From: Xylona heveae TC161
Taxonomy: Eukaryota > Ascomycota > Xylonomycetes > Xylonales > Xylonaceae
Reading direction: 5' to 3'
Assembly: GCF_001619985.1 (NCBI RefSeq)
Contig: NW_017264198.1
Location: 434,001-498,000 of the forward strand
DNA length: 64,000 bases
This document shows positions 1-12,000 of the stretch, piece by piece. The translations under genes and the position numbers were made by a program. Below the pieces are notes generated by a model. That model was not told where the DNA came from. It worked only from the letters and a program-made list of their open reading frames with translations, and made no database searches. Numbering within the stretch: the first letter of the stretch is position 1; each line of letters opens with the position of its first letter.

Positions 1-119
1 GGTTTCTGCTTGACTTTCTCGGCGAAGATCCTGTCTGCGTCCTCGGCGGAAGGCAAGACGGAGCTTAGAAGCTGGTGGGCGATGTGGTCATGATCGGCAG
101 ATGGACGTGGTTGGTCCAT
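1..119 (-). CDS. 5' end of an unidentified gene (partial, runs off left edge)
   Basis: A reading frame opens with an ATG whose complement lies at 117-119 and stays open to the left edge, giving about 39 residues beginning MDQPRPSADHDHIAHQLLSS. The predicted peptide is acidic and helical-looking, with no signal peptide or membrane segment. I do not recognise the family. It would be transcribed divergently from the SNF2-RING gene that starts at 971, with about 850 bases between them. It could be only a short first exon, because the window ends before any splice site or stop. The call rests on an open frame with fungal-like codon use, so confidence is moderate to low. Confidence 0.4.
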   Translation of the reverse strand, partial: MDQPRPSADHDHIAHQLLSSVLPSAEDADRIFAEKVKQK

Positions 120-970
120 GATTGTGTGCCCGTGTTTCGTAGATATGCGTAGTTCAAGAGGAGGCAAGCTTCGTGCTGAAGGGTAGCATCTGGCTCAATA
201 AGTTTTGCAAATACTTAGGAAGGGCGACGGATATTTTGGTCGTTCTGGAGGACAACTGCGGATTATTATTGCTAAGTTACTAGACTGTAGATGGTTGATG
301 AGATTAGATGTGATTAGATTCATCTGACAAGCGAAAATTTATCGACGAGCCGATTAGATCGTTCAGTGCCATCGAGCCAACGAGCCTCGGGGATGATCCA
401 TGACACTCTAGACGCGTCGTCAAACTCTCGGCCTTTGATTAAGTCTTTGGTTTTCCTGGATTTTGCATTACATTCGGAGTTTATCGGACTGCAGGGCCTC
501 GGTTGTCTTTTCTTGGGAACTGTCGATAGAAGTTTACAAGGGCCTGTCTGCTGTGTCCAGCCCCGGATTGTCGCCCCCGTCTCATTCGCTCCAACTCCTC
601 CGCATTGTCTACGCTACATTCACATCACAGCAACTGCGGGCGCGCGGCACGGTCAACGATGTTCAGAACCTGAACCCACAATACGATTCCGAAGCCATCT
701 TCGTCGCACTCCAGGTCTGAAAAGGCGCTTTCTAATACCTGGGACGGGAATTATTTATTTCAGGACTGATACGGGTCGCAAGATCTTATCGCGAGATCGG
801 CGGGTGACGCATCAGGTCGTTGATTAGGTCCGGTGGGAACACTGGCCACTGCCTCCCCTCTTTACCATCCGTGGACTGTCTAAATCGACTGTCGTCATTG
901 CATCATCCAAGTCGAATATTCAACGTCTTGGTGTAGTGGCTGTCCCAGGCTTATATCGGAACTCTACGTG
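120..970. other. Intergenic, probable divergent promoter region
   Basis: About 850 bases between the left-edge gene and the SNF2-RING gene. A 150-codon frame exists near 366-827, but it lacks an ATG at its start, resembles nothing known and looks like chance. No RNA gene or repeat was seen. Confidence 0.5.
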
Positions 971-3900
971 ATGTCAGACGCTTTATTGAGCACAGAGAGT
1001 CTTGAGGAGCAGTTGATTCTGAACAGGGTTCTTCTAAGGTCTCTTATAGAAGACCCTGAGCATAACATTGCACAGGAAGACGAGTTGCGACGCACTATCA
1101 AGAGCCAGGAGACTGACCTAGCTCATAGAAGGCGGGAAAGAGAAATGGGCGATCGAAATGTAGCGACACCTTCCGCATATTCTGACCATGATACTCACGG
1201 CGGAAATCGAGCTCCCCCTCCACATACCTACCCCAAAGCGCGAGCGGTAGACTTTTCAACGCTTCCTCCAAGATCCATCAGTTCTCCTTCGCTCGCCAGT
1301 TCGACTTCGAATGAACAAAGCAATGCCTCTTTTTCCTCCGGTTCAAGCCCTCCACAATTATCGATGACGCGCTCCTCCCCGATGTTTCAACACTCGCTTC
1401 CAAGCCGAAAGCGGGAGCGAGGAAGCCTTGAATTACATTCTCCATCCCATGCGCGGCACAGCAAATCCAGGCGCACTTCACCTGGCAGAGCAGGATCACC
1501 TGATTCCTTCGGAATGCGAGATGACGTAGAACAAGAACTACTTCGCCGTCAAGGGGAACTCGAGATCCGGGCACTAAAGAGATATGAACAAGAAAAGCGT
1601 GACGCCGCAGTTGCAAAACGCTTACAAGATGAAATGACGAGATCGGATCGAGCCGTTTCCATGGCGTCGCGACCCTCTTTTCAAACTTCACTGGTAACTT
1701 CGCCAAGACGTCAACCACCCAAACCCAGACCCTACCCTACGATAAAAGAAAGCCGACAGCAAAGTCCGGTAGTAAAGCAGGACCCAGCTACAGCAGATTC
1801 CAGACTTCCTCTCATGGGCAACTTTTCGGGAATATCTGGGGTTAGCAGTGACGATGATGATGAGTTACTGGAGATCTCAGCAAATGAATTTCAGCACAAC
1901 ACCCGGTCGCCGCCCTTACATCCGACATCCGCCTCGGGCTCAGCGTTGAGTCGTACGCGGAGATATGGCAACCTAAACCCGTCTGCGGACTTTATTGATA
2001 TTGATGATCTCGAAGACGCCATGTCGCCATTGCCCTCTTTGCCTTCCACTCGTTTGCCATCACAAAACTCCTCTGCTTCATTCGATATCCAACCTGGAAG
2101 GAGAGACCATTACAACAAACCTGATGAAAGATCACGGTTCTCGTCGGCTGTGGATGCTGTCCGGCAAGGATCGGCTACTATAGGTTCTCATTTAAGCAAC
2201 CTTGGGAGTGCCGTAGGGAGATGGATGAATGTGCCAGAGGGATACCAACCAGCGTCACCCTATGGAAATTTGTATGGCTACCCGTACTCGAACGAATACG
2301 GCGGTGCATATGGATACGGATATCCATCTCCGTTTGGTATGCCATACGGGGCTGACCGTTCAATGCCTGGTGGCTCGAACTCGTCGTATTTCAATCACCT
2401 TTCACATATGGTACAAAGCGGAAAGTATGGGCCGAACCTCTCTGGCGATGCTTTTCAAGCTTTAGCAGATCGCTACGATTACATTGTCAACGACCCAACT
2501 AAGACCCGAGAGGAGATAAAGGCGCTTCTGGATAATATCCGGCCAGATGAGGAGCTACCTCCTGAAAACCGCGAAGGAACACCTGATGGCCTAAAATATC
2601 CGTTGATGGAACATCAAAAACTTGGCTTGTCATGGTTGAAGAAAATGGAAGAAGGGTCCAACAAGGGGGGAATATTGGCTGATGATATGGGCTTGGGCAA
2701 AACAATACAAGCTCTGGCATTGATGCTGTTTCGGCCTTCCAGCGACACTCGACAGAAAACAACTCTTATAGTTGCTCCTGTCGCACTTCTAAGGCAGTGG
2801 GAACGGGAAATTCAGACCAAGGTTAACACCAACCATCGTCTCACAACATATCTTCTCCACGGAGTAAACAAAAAGAATGTCACTTGGAATCGAATCAGAG
2901 AGCATGACGTTGTTCTAACAACCTACGGCACTCTCGCATCAGAATACAACCAGAAGGAGAGTGCCAAACGGGCTAGGAGGGCCAATCCTGCGCTCAGAGG
3001 TGTACGCACGGAGAAATTACTGCTATTGGGAGATGAGTGTAGGTTTCACCGGTAAGTAATTTCGGATTCTCTTCTCGCTTTGAGTTTTGCGATATTCGAG
3101 AGACTGAATCCATACAGGGTAATTCTTGATGAGGCACAATGTATCAAAAATAAAGACACCAAGGCCGCTAGAGCAGCCTGTTGTCTACAAGCTTCGACAC
3201 GTTTTTGCATGACAGGCACGCCCATGATGAACAATGTTGAGGAGTTATATTCTCTGATCTGTTTCCTTCGAATTAAACCGTACAATGAATTAGAAAGATT
3301 CAACAAGGTATGTCCAATCGCAAACTTTTCCTTTAAGCGTTCCACTCACAGCTTTTAGGATTTCAAGCGACCCTTAAAGGGTACAAGCGAAGCCGGCAAG
3401 GAACAGGCAATGAGGAAGCTGCAAGCCTTGCTCAAGGCAATACTACTTCGTAGAAATAAGAAGTCGAAAATTGATGGTCGTCCGATTCTCCAACTGCCGG
3501 AACGAACGACGGAAGTTGTGCACGCCGTGTTCGATAACGATGAGAGCGAGTTTTATAGAGCTCTTGAAACGAAAACGGTTCTGCAATTCAACAAATATCT
3601 GAAGGCCGGTACGGTTGGTCGGAACTATTCGAATATCCTCGTCTTGCTCCTTCGACTTCGGCAAGCTTGCTGCCATCCACACCTTATAAAGGATTTCGGC
3701 GTTGCCGCTAATGCCGAGCTCTCGACAAATGATATGCTCGCTCTGGCCAAGGAGCTGGCTCCCGATGTTGTGGCCAGGATCAAAGAGATTGCCGCTTTTG
3801 AATGCCCTGTCTGCTATGATGCGGTGGAAAATCCAGCCATATTCCTCCCTTGTGGACATGATACTTGTTCCGAGTGTTTTACGAGAATCTCAGATCCATC

Positions 3901-4997
3901 GCAAGCACTCACACTAGGCAATGAAGACCCTGTCGTCAAATGTCCTTCTTGTCGGCAAGTTATCTCACCCAAGAGGGTTATCGACTATGTCTCCTTCAAG
4001 AAGGTGCACATGCCCACGGAGGCTGAGAACGAGGAGAATGAGGAAGAAGAAGAAGAAGAAGAAGAAGAAGAAGACGTCGATAGTGCTACCGAGAGTGATG
4101 AAGATGACGGAGACGAAGACGAAAATGATGATGACTCAGAGACCAGCAGCCTGGGTGGGTTCGTCGTAGACGATGAACGTACGGATGACCAGGATGAAGA
4201 AAAATATGCCCAAGGCGACAATCCGTTCAGCAAGGCGAAGAATGGCGGAACTCAGAAAAAGACGAGAAGCAAAGGAAAAGGAAAGGGCAAAGCCAAGGAG
4301 TCCAAAGCGCCCCGCAAGACTCTGGGGCAGTTGAAGAAAGAAGCTTTGCGCAGTGTCAAGGCGAAGAGAAGGTACATGCGCCGCCTGGCGCGAGACTGGG
4401 TTTCCAGCGCAAAGATTGACAAAGCATGCGAACTTCTACAGCAAATTAGCGATCGCAAAGATGGGCAAAAGACTATCGTTTTCAGCCAGTTTACCTCTCT
4501 TCTTGATCTTCTCGAAGTACCTGTCGACCGAAACGGCTGGGGCTACAGGCGCTACGACGGGAGCATGACGGCCAAGCATCGACATCAAGCAGTGATCGAT
4601 TTTACGGATAATCCAGATTGCACGATCATGCTTGTATCGCTAAAGGCTGGCAACGCAGGACTCAATCTCGTTGCTGCATCGCAAGTCATTATCCTGGATC
4701 CATTCTGGAATCCATATATTGAAGAACAGGCTATTGATCGCGCTCATCGAATCGGGCAAATGCGGCCAGTCCAGGTTCACCGCATTCTTGTCAAAGACAC
4801 AGTGGAAGATCGCATTATCGATCTCCAAGAGAAGAAGCGGGAGTTGATTGAAGGCGCCCTTGACGAGAAGGCTAGCCAGAATATAAGTAGACTCGGAACC
4901 CGCGAGTTGGCATTCCTTTTTGTAAGTTGATTTGAAAGCCCCTCTTCGAATGACCGGGAATTCTAATTTTTTTTTGCAGGGTGTTTCTAACCACTGA
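971..4997 (+). CDS. uls1: SNF2-family ATPase with internal RING finger, Uls1/Ris1-type
   Basis: Four exons (971-3051, 3118-3307, 3359-4921, 4980-4997) give about 1283 residues. The ATG at 971 is preferred because the in-frame codon before it is GTG. Residues 1-520 are low-complexity and Ser/Pro-rich. The ATPase N-lobe has Walker A DMGLGKT (about 570), a DEAQ box split by intron 1, and TGTPMMNN. A C3HC4 RING (CPVCYDAVENPAIFLPCGHD, then CPSC, about 906-950) sits between the two ATPase lobes, the mark of the Rad5/Rad16/Uls1/HLTF group. The C-lobe ends with DRAHRIGQ and RELAFLFG. A glutamate run follows the RING. No HIRAN domain is seen, so Uls1 (a SUMO-targeted ubiquitin ligase-translocase, nuclear) fits better than Rad5. 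The last coding exon is only 18 nt and restores the conserved LFGV ending. Confidence 0.88.
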
Positions 4998-6023
4998 GTG
5001 GTTTCATAAGGAACGCCGAATCCTTAATGTCTCGGTCGAAACGCTTTCATGATAAATGCTCTTCTGTTTTCCCGTTTTCATTTCCGCATCGATACCCATG
5101 CAATAACATTACTAGACCTTTGGTAGTCCTCGTGCACTTGTTACCTCGCAGAAAAATTATTTTAGAGTTGGAGATACAGAGTTATGGGCAACATTCGCCG
5201 TCACTTGCATTGTGTAGAGCATGAGACTGATTTCACCGAACTTCCATTTCTTTTCGCAGAGTCAAGGATATCCAAGTGATTTTCGGCTGGGAATACGTTT
5301 TACGTTGCATCATATACTTCTAAAGATGTAGTATTATGAAGATTTTGCTCAATTTGAATAATGAATGAAGCTCAGATTTGAAATAAGCTAGAGTGATTAA
5401 TGCCCAAAACATCGTGAAGTGGGTCGAGCTTCGATGACGTAGATGTAAAGAATCTTTGATGATTTTGAACAGAGGCTGAGATAACCGACAAACGCCAGAG
5501 TAACTTATGATAGTTTTAGATTAGGTTTCATAATGCAAAATAATTTGTTTAGTTCAATGAATTATAGGCTTAGAAAATTTCAGATCATGCGTCTGCATAA
5601 ATTGTCCAGCAAAATTCATTCTTTGTTTGACTCGGCGAAAGAAAGTGGCCCTGGTGGATGGCCTTTAATCACGTGACCAAACTTTCGCTTTGACCACACC
5701 ACAACACGGCAAATTCGCTGTTCAACCTACCTTTTGCCCCACTGTTCTCTACATCTCATCATCACTTCCCCTAGCAACCATCGCAACTGACCAGCGCTTC
5801 GGCAAGTCTACTGCTTGGGACGCTTGAAAAAGGTGATTCAGTTTTGCTTTTTCAAATTCTCTGTTGTGGAAGCTTTTTCTGGGATTGGGAAAAAAAGTTT
5901 CCAGTTAGTTTGTTTTGCTGGACGTGCTAACTTTTGATAACAGTTTTTTTTACAAAGTCCACGACCGTTGCGTCTCCGTACAAGTTTTTTACTTTCCGCG
6001 TTTTCTCCTATCATCCTTTCAAA
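4998..6023. other. Intergenic: 3' region of uls1 and promoter of ran
   Basis: AT-rich sequence of about 1 kb. The last 250 bases contain pyrimidine-rich tracts and a CAAC-rich leader typical of a strongly expressed fungal gene. No other gene or structured RNA was seen. Confidence 0.5.
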
Positions 6024-7177
6024 ATGGCTGCGGCTGCGCCTCAGGTTCCTACCTTCAAGCTCGTCCTCGTCGGTGACGGTGGTACCGGAAAGGTCGGTAT
6101 TCGCGATTAAACATTCTTTTCTACGGCCCGTTTCTCGTTCCAACCCCTGGCAGAGCCTACAATATCCTCTGAAGCTGGATCACTCTTGCTCCGTCATTTT
6201 CCCACATCGACGAAGGCTCTTTTCCTTTGTTCAAAGAAAAGTGATGGATCGTCTTCGCTTTTCCGATTCGCTTTCCTCTGGACGTTTACCACCATCCGCG
6301 CTCCCGTTCTGTCTTTTCGCATCGTCTACCGATTTTTAAGCAAAAAAGAGAAAGGAATCGAAGCTGACTTTCGCCCCTTGTACAGACCACTTTCGTCAAG
6401 CGTCACTTGACTGGTGAGTTCGAGAAGAAGTATATTGCTACTCTCGGTGTCGAGGTCCACCCTCTTGGCTTCACCACGGTACGTACCTTTACTCTGGATC
6501 CGTTTCTAGGCTTTCAGAACAATCGCTGACGTTTCTTGGGGTGATTTAGAACTTGGGCGAGCTTAAGTTCGATGTCTGGGACACTGCGGGACAGGAGAAG
6601 TTCGGTGGTCTCCGTGACGGCTACTACATCAACGGCCAGTGCGGTGTTATCATGTTCGATGTCACCTCCCGTATCACCTACAAGAACGTCCCCAACTGGC
6701 ACCGTAAGTGGCAGCTGCAAAGAATTTTTAAGACGCAGGAAATTTCTGACGTTTTCTTTTAATAGGCGACCTCGTCCGTGTCTGCGAGAACATCCCCATC
6801 GTTCTCTGCGGTAACAAGGTTGATGTTAAGGAGCGTAAGGTGAAGGCCAAGACCATCACCTTCCACCGGAAGAAGAACCTTCAGTACTACGACATCTCCG
6901 CCAAGTCCAACTACAACTTCGAGAAGCCCTTCCTGTGGCTTGCTCGCAAGCTCGTCGGTAACCAGTCCTTGGTACGTTTTGTCTCTTTTATAATTTAAAC
7001 TCTTGGTATTTTTTACAAATTGATTGTTTACTAACTGTTTTGTAGGAGTTTGTCGCTGCGCCCGCTCTTGCTCCCCCTGAGGTCAACGTCGACCAGCAGC
7101 TGCTCGCTCAGTACCAGAACGAGATGAACGAGGCTGCTGAGATGCCCCTGCCCGATGAGGATGATGCGGACTTGTAG
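6024..7177 (+). CDS. gsp1: GTP-binding nuclear protein Ran/Gsp1
   Basis: Five exons (6024-6092, 6386-6478, 6550-6703, 6766-6971, 7046-7177) encode 217 residues, the normal Ran length. G1 is GDGGTGKT, G3 is [12 protein letters not shown]4 is NKVD, G5 is SAK, and the protein ends in the acidic PDEDDADL-type tail. Ran drives nuclear import and export, spindle assembly and envelope formation by cycling between nuclear GTP-bound and cytoplasmic GDP-bound forms. Intron 1 is unusually long (293 nt), has a GTCGGT donor, and splits the P-loop between Lys and the following Thr pair. The other introns are 62-74 nt. The identification is near certain from almost continuous identity with animal Ran. Confidence 0.97.
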
Positions 7178-7714
7178 ATGTGTGCGACATCTCTCTTCTC
7201 TGTTGGTGGAGCGATTGGGGGAGCCATATGGTTTAGCTATTCGCACCGCTGGACATGCGGGAAATACTCTGTTCCTCTCGGTTGCTTAGAGCGCATTTCT
7301 TAGTAGTTCTTTTACGATCATCTTATATGCTCAGCACTTGGCGAAAGGGCTCATCATGACAGCTCAAGGTGGGCCTACTGCTGGATGGGGGGGTGGATTG
7401 CGACGAACTGGAATGAAGATAAAAAGAGATAAATTTATCACGAGCTTTCTATTTAGAATTTTCCCCGCATGAATGTATCTACTCTGCGTGAAAGTCGAGT
7501 TTTATCCCGGATAAAGATTTCTCATGTCGTAGTTCAACCGAGCCTAATGAAGGAAAGCACATTTACTGATTAATTGCGAACCACAAACTGATAGACCGGT
7601 GGACGAGGTAAAGTCGAGATTGATGCGCTATATAAAAAGTGACAACAGTAGATGCTTCTCGCCCGGAAAATAAACGACCAAGTATGATGGAGGAAAGAGG
7701 ACCGAGATAAGGAG
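7178..7714. other. Intergenic between convergent ran and NDUFB8-type genes
   Basis: Shared 3' region of two convergent genes. It is AT-rich with no coding signal. One TCATCAT/TCAG pair on the minus strand is too closely spaced (about 20 nt) to be a box C/D RNA. Confidence 0.5.
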
Positions 7715-8352
7715 CTAATATTGATCCTCTCCTTCTTTCCGCGCCTGTTTTCCATCAGTTTCCGAATGTTTGTCGGGCTGATCGCTCAAAAGACGATTAA
7801 AGGGTGGGGAATATGCAAACCATCACTTACCCGTAAAGCATTCGGACCCCCCAATTCTACCTCCAAACCATTTGGAAATGTTCTTGGCGTGGCGGGCTTG
7901 TCTGGATAATACTTGTAGACCACACCACAGAGGCCAACAGTAGCTGCGATAAAGCATCCCACCAAAAATAGCGAGCGACCGGGAGTGAAATGGGTATATT
8001 CCTCGAGCGAGAATATGCCTAGAATATCATTGTCTTCATGCACCGGTTCACCATAGTTGCGGCGTTCTTGCTTGTCCCACCAGTCGCCGTACGGGTCTCG
8101 CATTTGACGTTTCTCAGCAGGAGGGTTTATATAGCCGCCATTCTGTGAGGAGGTTATTTATTAGAGACGAAATCACCAATTATTGCAAAGCAGAATTCAA
8201 AAGTAAGGCCCAAAAATATTCACCATTCCAGGATCCTCGACATCTGCCTGGGAAAGGCATCGAATCTGGGGAAGGCTTCTTTGTGGGGCGGATATCGCTG
8301 GTCGGACGGCCCAGGCGAGAGGCCTCGCTCCCAATATCCGTCGAGAGAGCAT
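7715..8352 (-). CDS. Mitochondrial complex I accessory subunit, NDUFB8 (ASHI) family
   Basis: Three exons read on the minus strand (8224-8352, 7831-8142, 7715-7744) encode 156 residues. The first 35 are rich in Arg, Ser and Ala without acids, as in a mitochondrial presequence. Then come the family hallmarks: NGGYINPP, DWWDKQERRNYGEPVHED and FSLEEYTHF. A single membrane helix (about residues 100-120) follows, and the short tail includes ELGGPNALRA. The protein is a supernumerary subunit of the complex I membrane arm in the inner mitochondrial membrane. The terminal 30-nt exon restores the usual basic/acidic end. The gene converges with ran and diverges from swr1. The family assignment is strong, but naming the exact fungal subunit (about 20 kDa) is from memory. 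Confidence 0.88.
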
Positions 8353-9065
8353 CTAAAGTCGTTAGCTAGGTTAGAAGCTTCCCCAATGACAGAGGACAAT
8401 TATCATCGCAGGCCAGCGATTAGCATACACTGGGAGTCCTCGAGAAAAAAAATCACCAGCCAAGTTTTTCTTCTTCCTCTGTATGTTTGGTCTTCAATTA
8501 TTCACACTTGAAACATGGAGCAGTGATGTGACGATGTTGGTCCACGCCAGAATTGTCGTGGAGTAAGTAGCGTCTACGACGAGCCTAATGAGGCAAGGGA
8601 CGGCGGTACGTGAGGGGGAAGAAAGACGGGGAAAGTGAAAGCTAATGGATTCTGCTATAAGGAGGTATAAATGGGGTACCTCTGCTTGTTTACTGTGTTT
8701 CGAGGTACTTTTCGGTTACCTTCTTATGAGCTCGTTGGAACGATTTGGGCAGGAGCGAAAGAGGGAGTCGAGCCGAGAAGTTGTGCAATGATTTGTGAAC
8801 GAATTGCTCGCAAGGCTCTTATTCCCTCGGTCCCCAAATTTTGCTGGCCAAGGTGAAAGTGGCCTATACCTGTTCATCACACGTCTTTGATGCTTTTTTC
8901 ATCGCCCCACGCTCACCGGAGCCGATAACTCTGCCAAACTTCGCCACAGGGATCCTCTCACTCGTAGCTTTCATTTGACACCGGGGTTGACCCAGCTTCT
9001 TTCGTTTTGACGCGGAAAGTTGGGGCCAGCCGTGTCGTAAGGGATCGTGTCTCGTCAGCTTGGAC
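8353..9065. other. Divergent promoter region between NDUFB8-type gene and swr1
   Basis: About 710 bases between two gene starts that point away from each other. No reading frame with family resemblance and no repeat. It presumably holds both promoters. Confidence 0.5.
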
Positions 9066-12000
9066 ATGCAAAGCCGCAGCCCTTCGGATCCTGCAGATCA
9101 CGAAAACCACACAAATGGCACGCACGGTACGTCACGCTTTCCTCGAACAATGCTTTTCAGATCTCTAGACACGCTTGACATTAACCTTGGAATCAATTTT
9201 AGACTCCATTTCTGAAGTAAAGACTCCAAAAGTCGAGGAAAATTCCACCGAGGGCACCGCCACCCCGGACCACGATGGCGCACCTCCGCTCAAAAAGCGG
9301 AAGCTCGCTGATCCGCTCTTTCGAGAACGTTCGTCATCTCGACCAACGTCTCCTCCCTGGAAAAAGGTCGCCGTCGATGGTCCGACGTCCTTCGTGGAAG
9401 GTGGCCGACGGAAATCGTCGCGTGTGAACGCGGTGCCCCTGGAATTACAGCCGCAGAGCGAGAAGCGACAGACGCGGGCGGCAGCACACCAATCTTCCGC
9501 CACCAAGGTCAATGGAGCTCGGGGCGCTGCTGCTTCGACTCCTGCGACATCGAAACCTGCCGTCTCTCATGCGTCAGCTCAATCCAGCGGTCGGCGGTCA
9601 CGGCCCGCCGCCGCGACTAAACCTACTCAACCTCCACCGAAGCCTGCCTCCAAAACGCCCGGCTCCCAGACCACGTCAACGAGGACAAGCGCGAGGAGGG
9701 CATCGCCACATAATCTTCGACAGCATCATCACAATCAAGCTCCCGACACCCCCGTTCCGGCGCCCCGTTCCGGCCCACCGACTCGCCGATCCGCTCGCAC
9801 TTCTGGTAGGGTCACGGTGAAGGACGAAAACGTCGTGGAAACCAACGGCTGGCATGACGGAGAAGACGATACAATAGGAGTTGGAAAGCTGTTTAAGCCA
9901 CAAAAACTCAAGTTTCGAGTCCGCGCTCCTACTGTTCCGGTCTTGCATCCGGACCATGCGCTACGACCTCGACAATTTTCATCTTTTCAAGAATGGCTAG
10001 AAGCCGATGATGCTACGGGCGGGGAGGATGGGGCTCTCATCACAGCCGAAGATGCTTTGAAGGAGGCAAGGATAAGACAGCGTGTCCTTGATGCTATCGC
10101 TCCTGGAGGGATATTGAGCGAAGAGAGATGCTCAATTTACATTCCGGATGCCCAGGAAGAACCGGCCCGCCAATATGCCCATCAAGACCACCTCGTCTCT
10201 CAGGCACTCCATTTCCAAAGGCTACTGTTTCAAGAACAAAGGCATCATCGAAATATGGCAAAGAAGCTTGCATATGCGGCCGCAGCGGAATGGAAGAGGA
10301 GGCAGCCAAAGACAAAAGAAGAACTTGTCCAGGAGCAGCTCGAGGCTACAATACTGGTATATAGGCAGGTTCGAAAAGCCCTGCAACAGAAATGGGAAAT
10401 GGTTACGGCTGAGGTCAATCGGAGGAGGCTAGAGCGGTGGGAGGAAGAACAGCAGGCACTCGGCAAGCAGGCGCTGAACCAGATGTTAGAGCAATCTACA
10501 GCCCTTTTGGACAAGCGGAGAATGCGAAGGTCCTCCGAGGTCTCAAGCGACGTGCAGTCCTCTCACGATGACTCCGAAGCCTCAGACAGGAGCGAGAATG
10601 AGGAGGACAACTCCGCCGAGAGCAATATGTCATCCAGCGGCTCTGAAAGCGGCGAGGATGAAGTTAAAGAGGTCGACAATGACGAAGGCCTAACGATCGA
10701 GGAACTACGACGAAAATACTCCGCCATCGCCGCAGACACTCCAGGCTCCGTCGATGTACCTGAAGAGCCTTCTCATGAGCAAAGTGAACTTTCCACATTG
10801 TATGCTGCCAAAGATGCACCTGAAGATGATGAGCAGGCTAGCGAGAGAGGCAATGCGCAGGACACGGATGCCGAAATGGTCGATGCCGATATGGCCGATG
10901 TTGAGCTCGAAGAAGTTGATGAAGCGTTAATGGATGATAGTGACGAGTCAACAGACATGGACGATGATATGGGGGATAGCGACGAGGAAGAAGAAGAAAA
11001 CGATGACGAGCAAGATGCAGGGGATGCCAGTGAAGAGAGCGATGAGGAAGATGTTGACCGTGGGCTTTTGGGATTCTTCTCCAAAAAGGAAATTGAACAG
11101 GCACGCGATGAACCCAAACCGCCAGAGGCTGTTCCCGCAGAGAACAATGCTCAGTGGTCTGATGAGGAGATGGATGAGATATCGCTGATTCCAGACCATC
11201 CATTGGTGCCAGCGACGCACGCTCCGGAGACTGTTGAAATACAAGAAGGCGCTGGTCTTGAGGAGAAGCCCACCCCAGCAGACGACGTAGAGCAGAATCT
11301 GGAGCTTTCGGAAGTTAGCCGTCATCCAAGCAGTCGCGCCTCGCCTGAGACCAATCCTACGACAAAACCTTCTGATGGTGAATCTGCTTCGTCTGTGGAG
11401 CCTCAGGTTGATCAGCAGCCGCAAGCGTCGGAAGAACCATCGGAGAAGCCATCTGAGACAACACACGGACTACGGACGCCATTACCCTTCCTTCTGCGAG
11501 GAACATTGAGAGAATACCAGCACTATGGGCTGGACTGGCTCGCTGGTCTCTACTCGAATCATACCAATGGCATCTTGGCAGATGAAATGGGCCTCGGGAA
11601 GACAATTCAAACAATTGCCCTTCTGGCGCATTTAGCTTGTGAACATGAAGTTTGGGGCCCGCACTTAATCGTGGTACCGACCAGTGTTATGCTTAATTGG
11701 GAGATGGAGTTCAAGAAGTGGTGTCCTGGCTTCAAGATTCTGACCTACTATGGATCCCAAGAAGAGCGAAAGCAAAAGCGGAAGGGCTGGCTCGACGACG
11801 ATCGTTGGCACGTGTGTATCACATCCTACCAGCTTGTCCTGCAGGATCAGCAAACTTTCAAGAGACGGAATTGGCACTATATGATTCTCGACGAAGCGCA
11901 CAACATCAAAAATTTTCGCTCGCAAAGGTGGCAAACCCTCCTAACCTTTAAGACCCGCGCTCGCCTACTTTTGACCGGCACGCCCCTTCAAAACAATTTG

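Noticed and set aside
366-827. A 153-codon forward open frame upstream of uls1
   Set aside because: It opens with GTG rather than ATG, has no family resemblance, overlaps another frame and lies in a promoter position.
3985-4233. Minus-strand Ser-rich open frame opposite the uls1 glutamate run
   Set aside because: It is the antisense reading of a GAA/GAG repeat inside a well-supported exon.
6233-6370. C/D-like boxes in ran intron 1
   Set aside because: The C box has a mismatch, the stem is only four base pairs and the span of about 130 nt is long. It is kept only as a remark on the intron.
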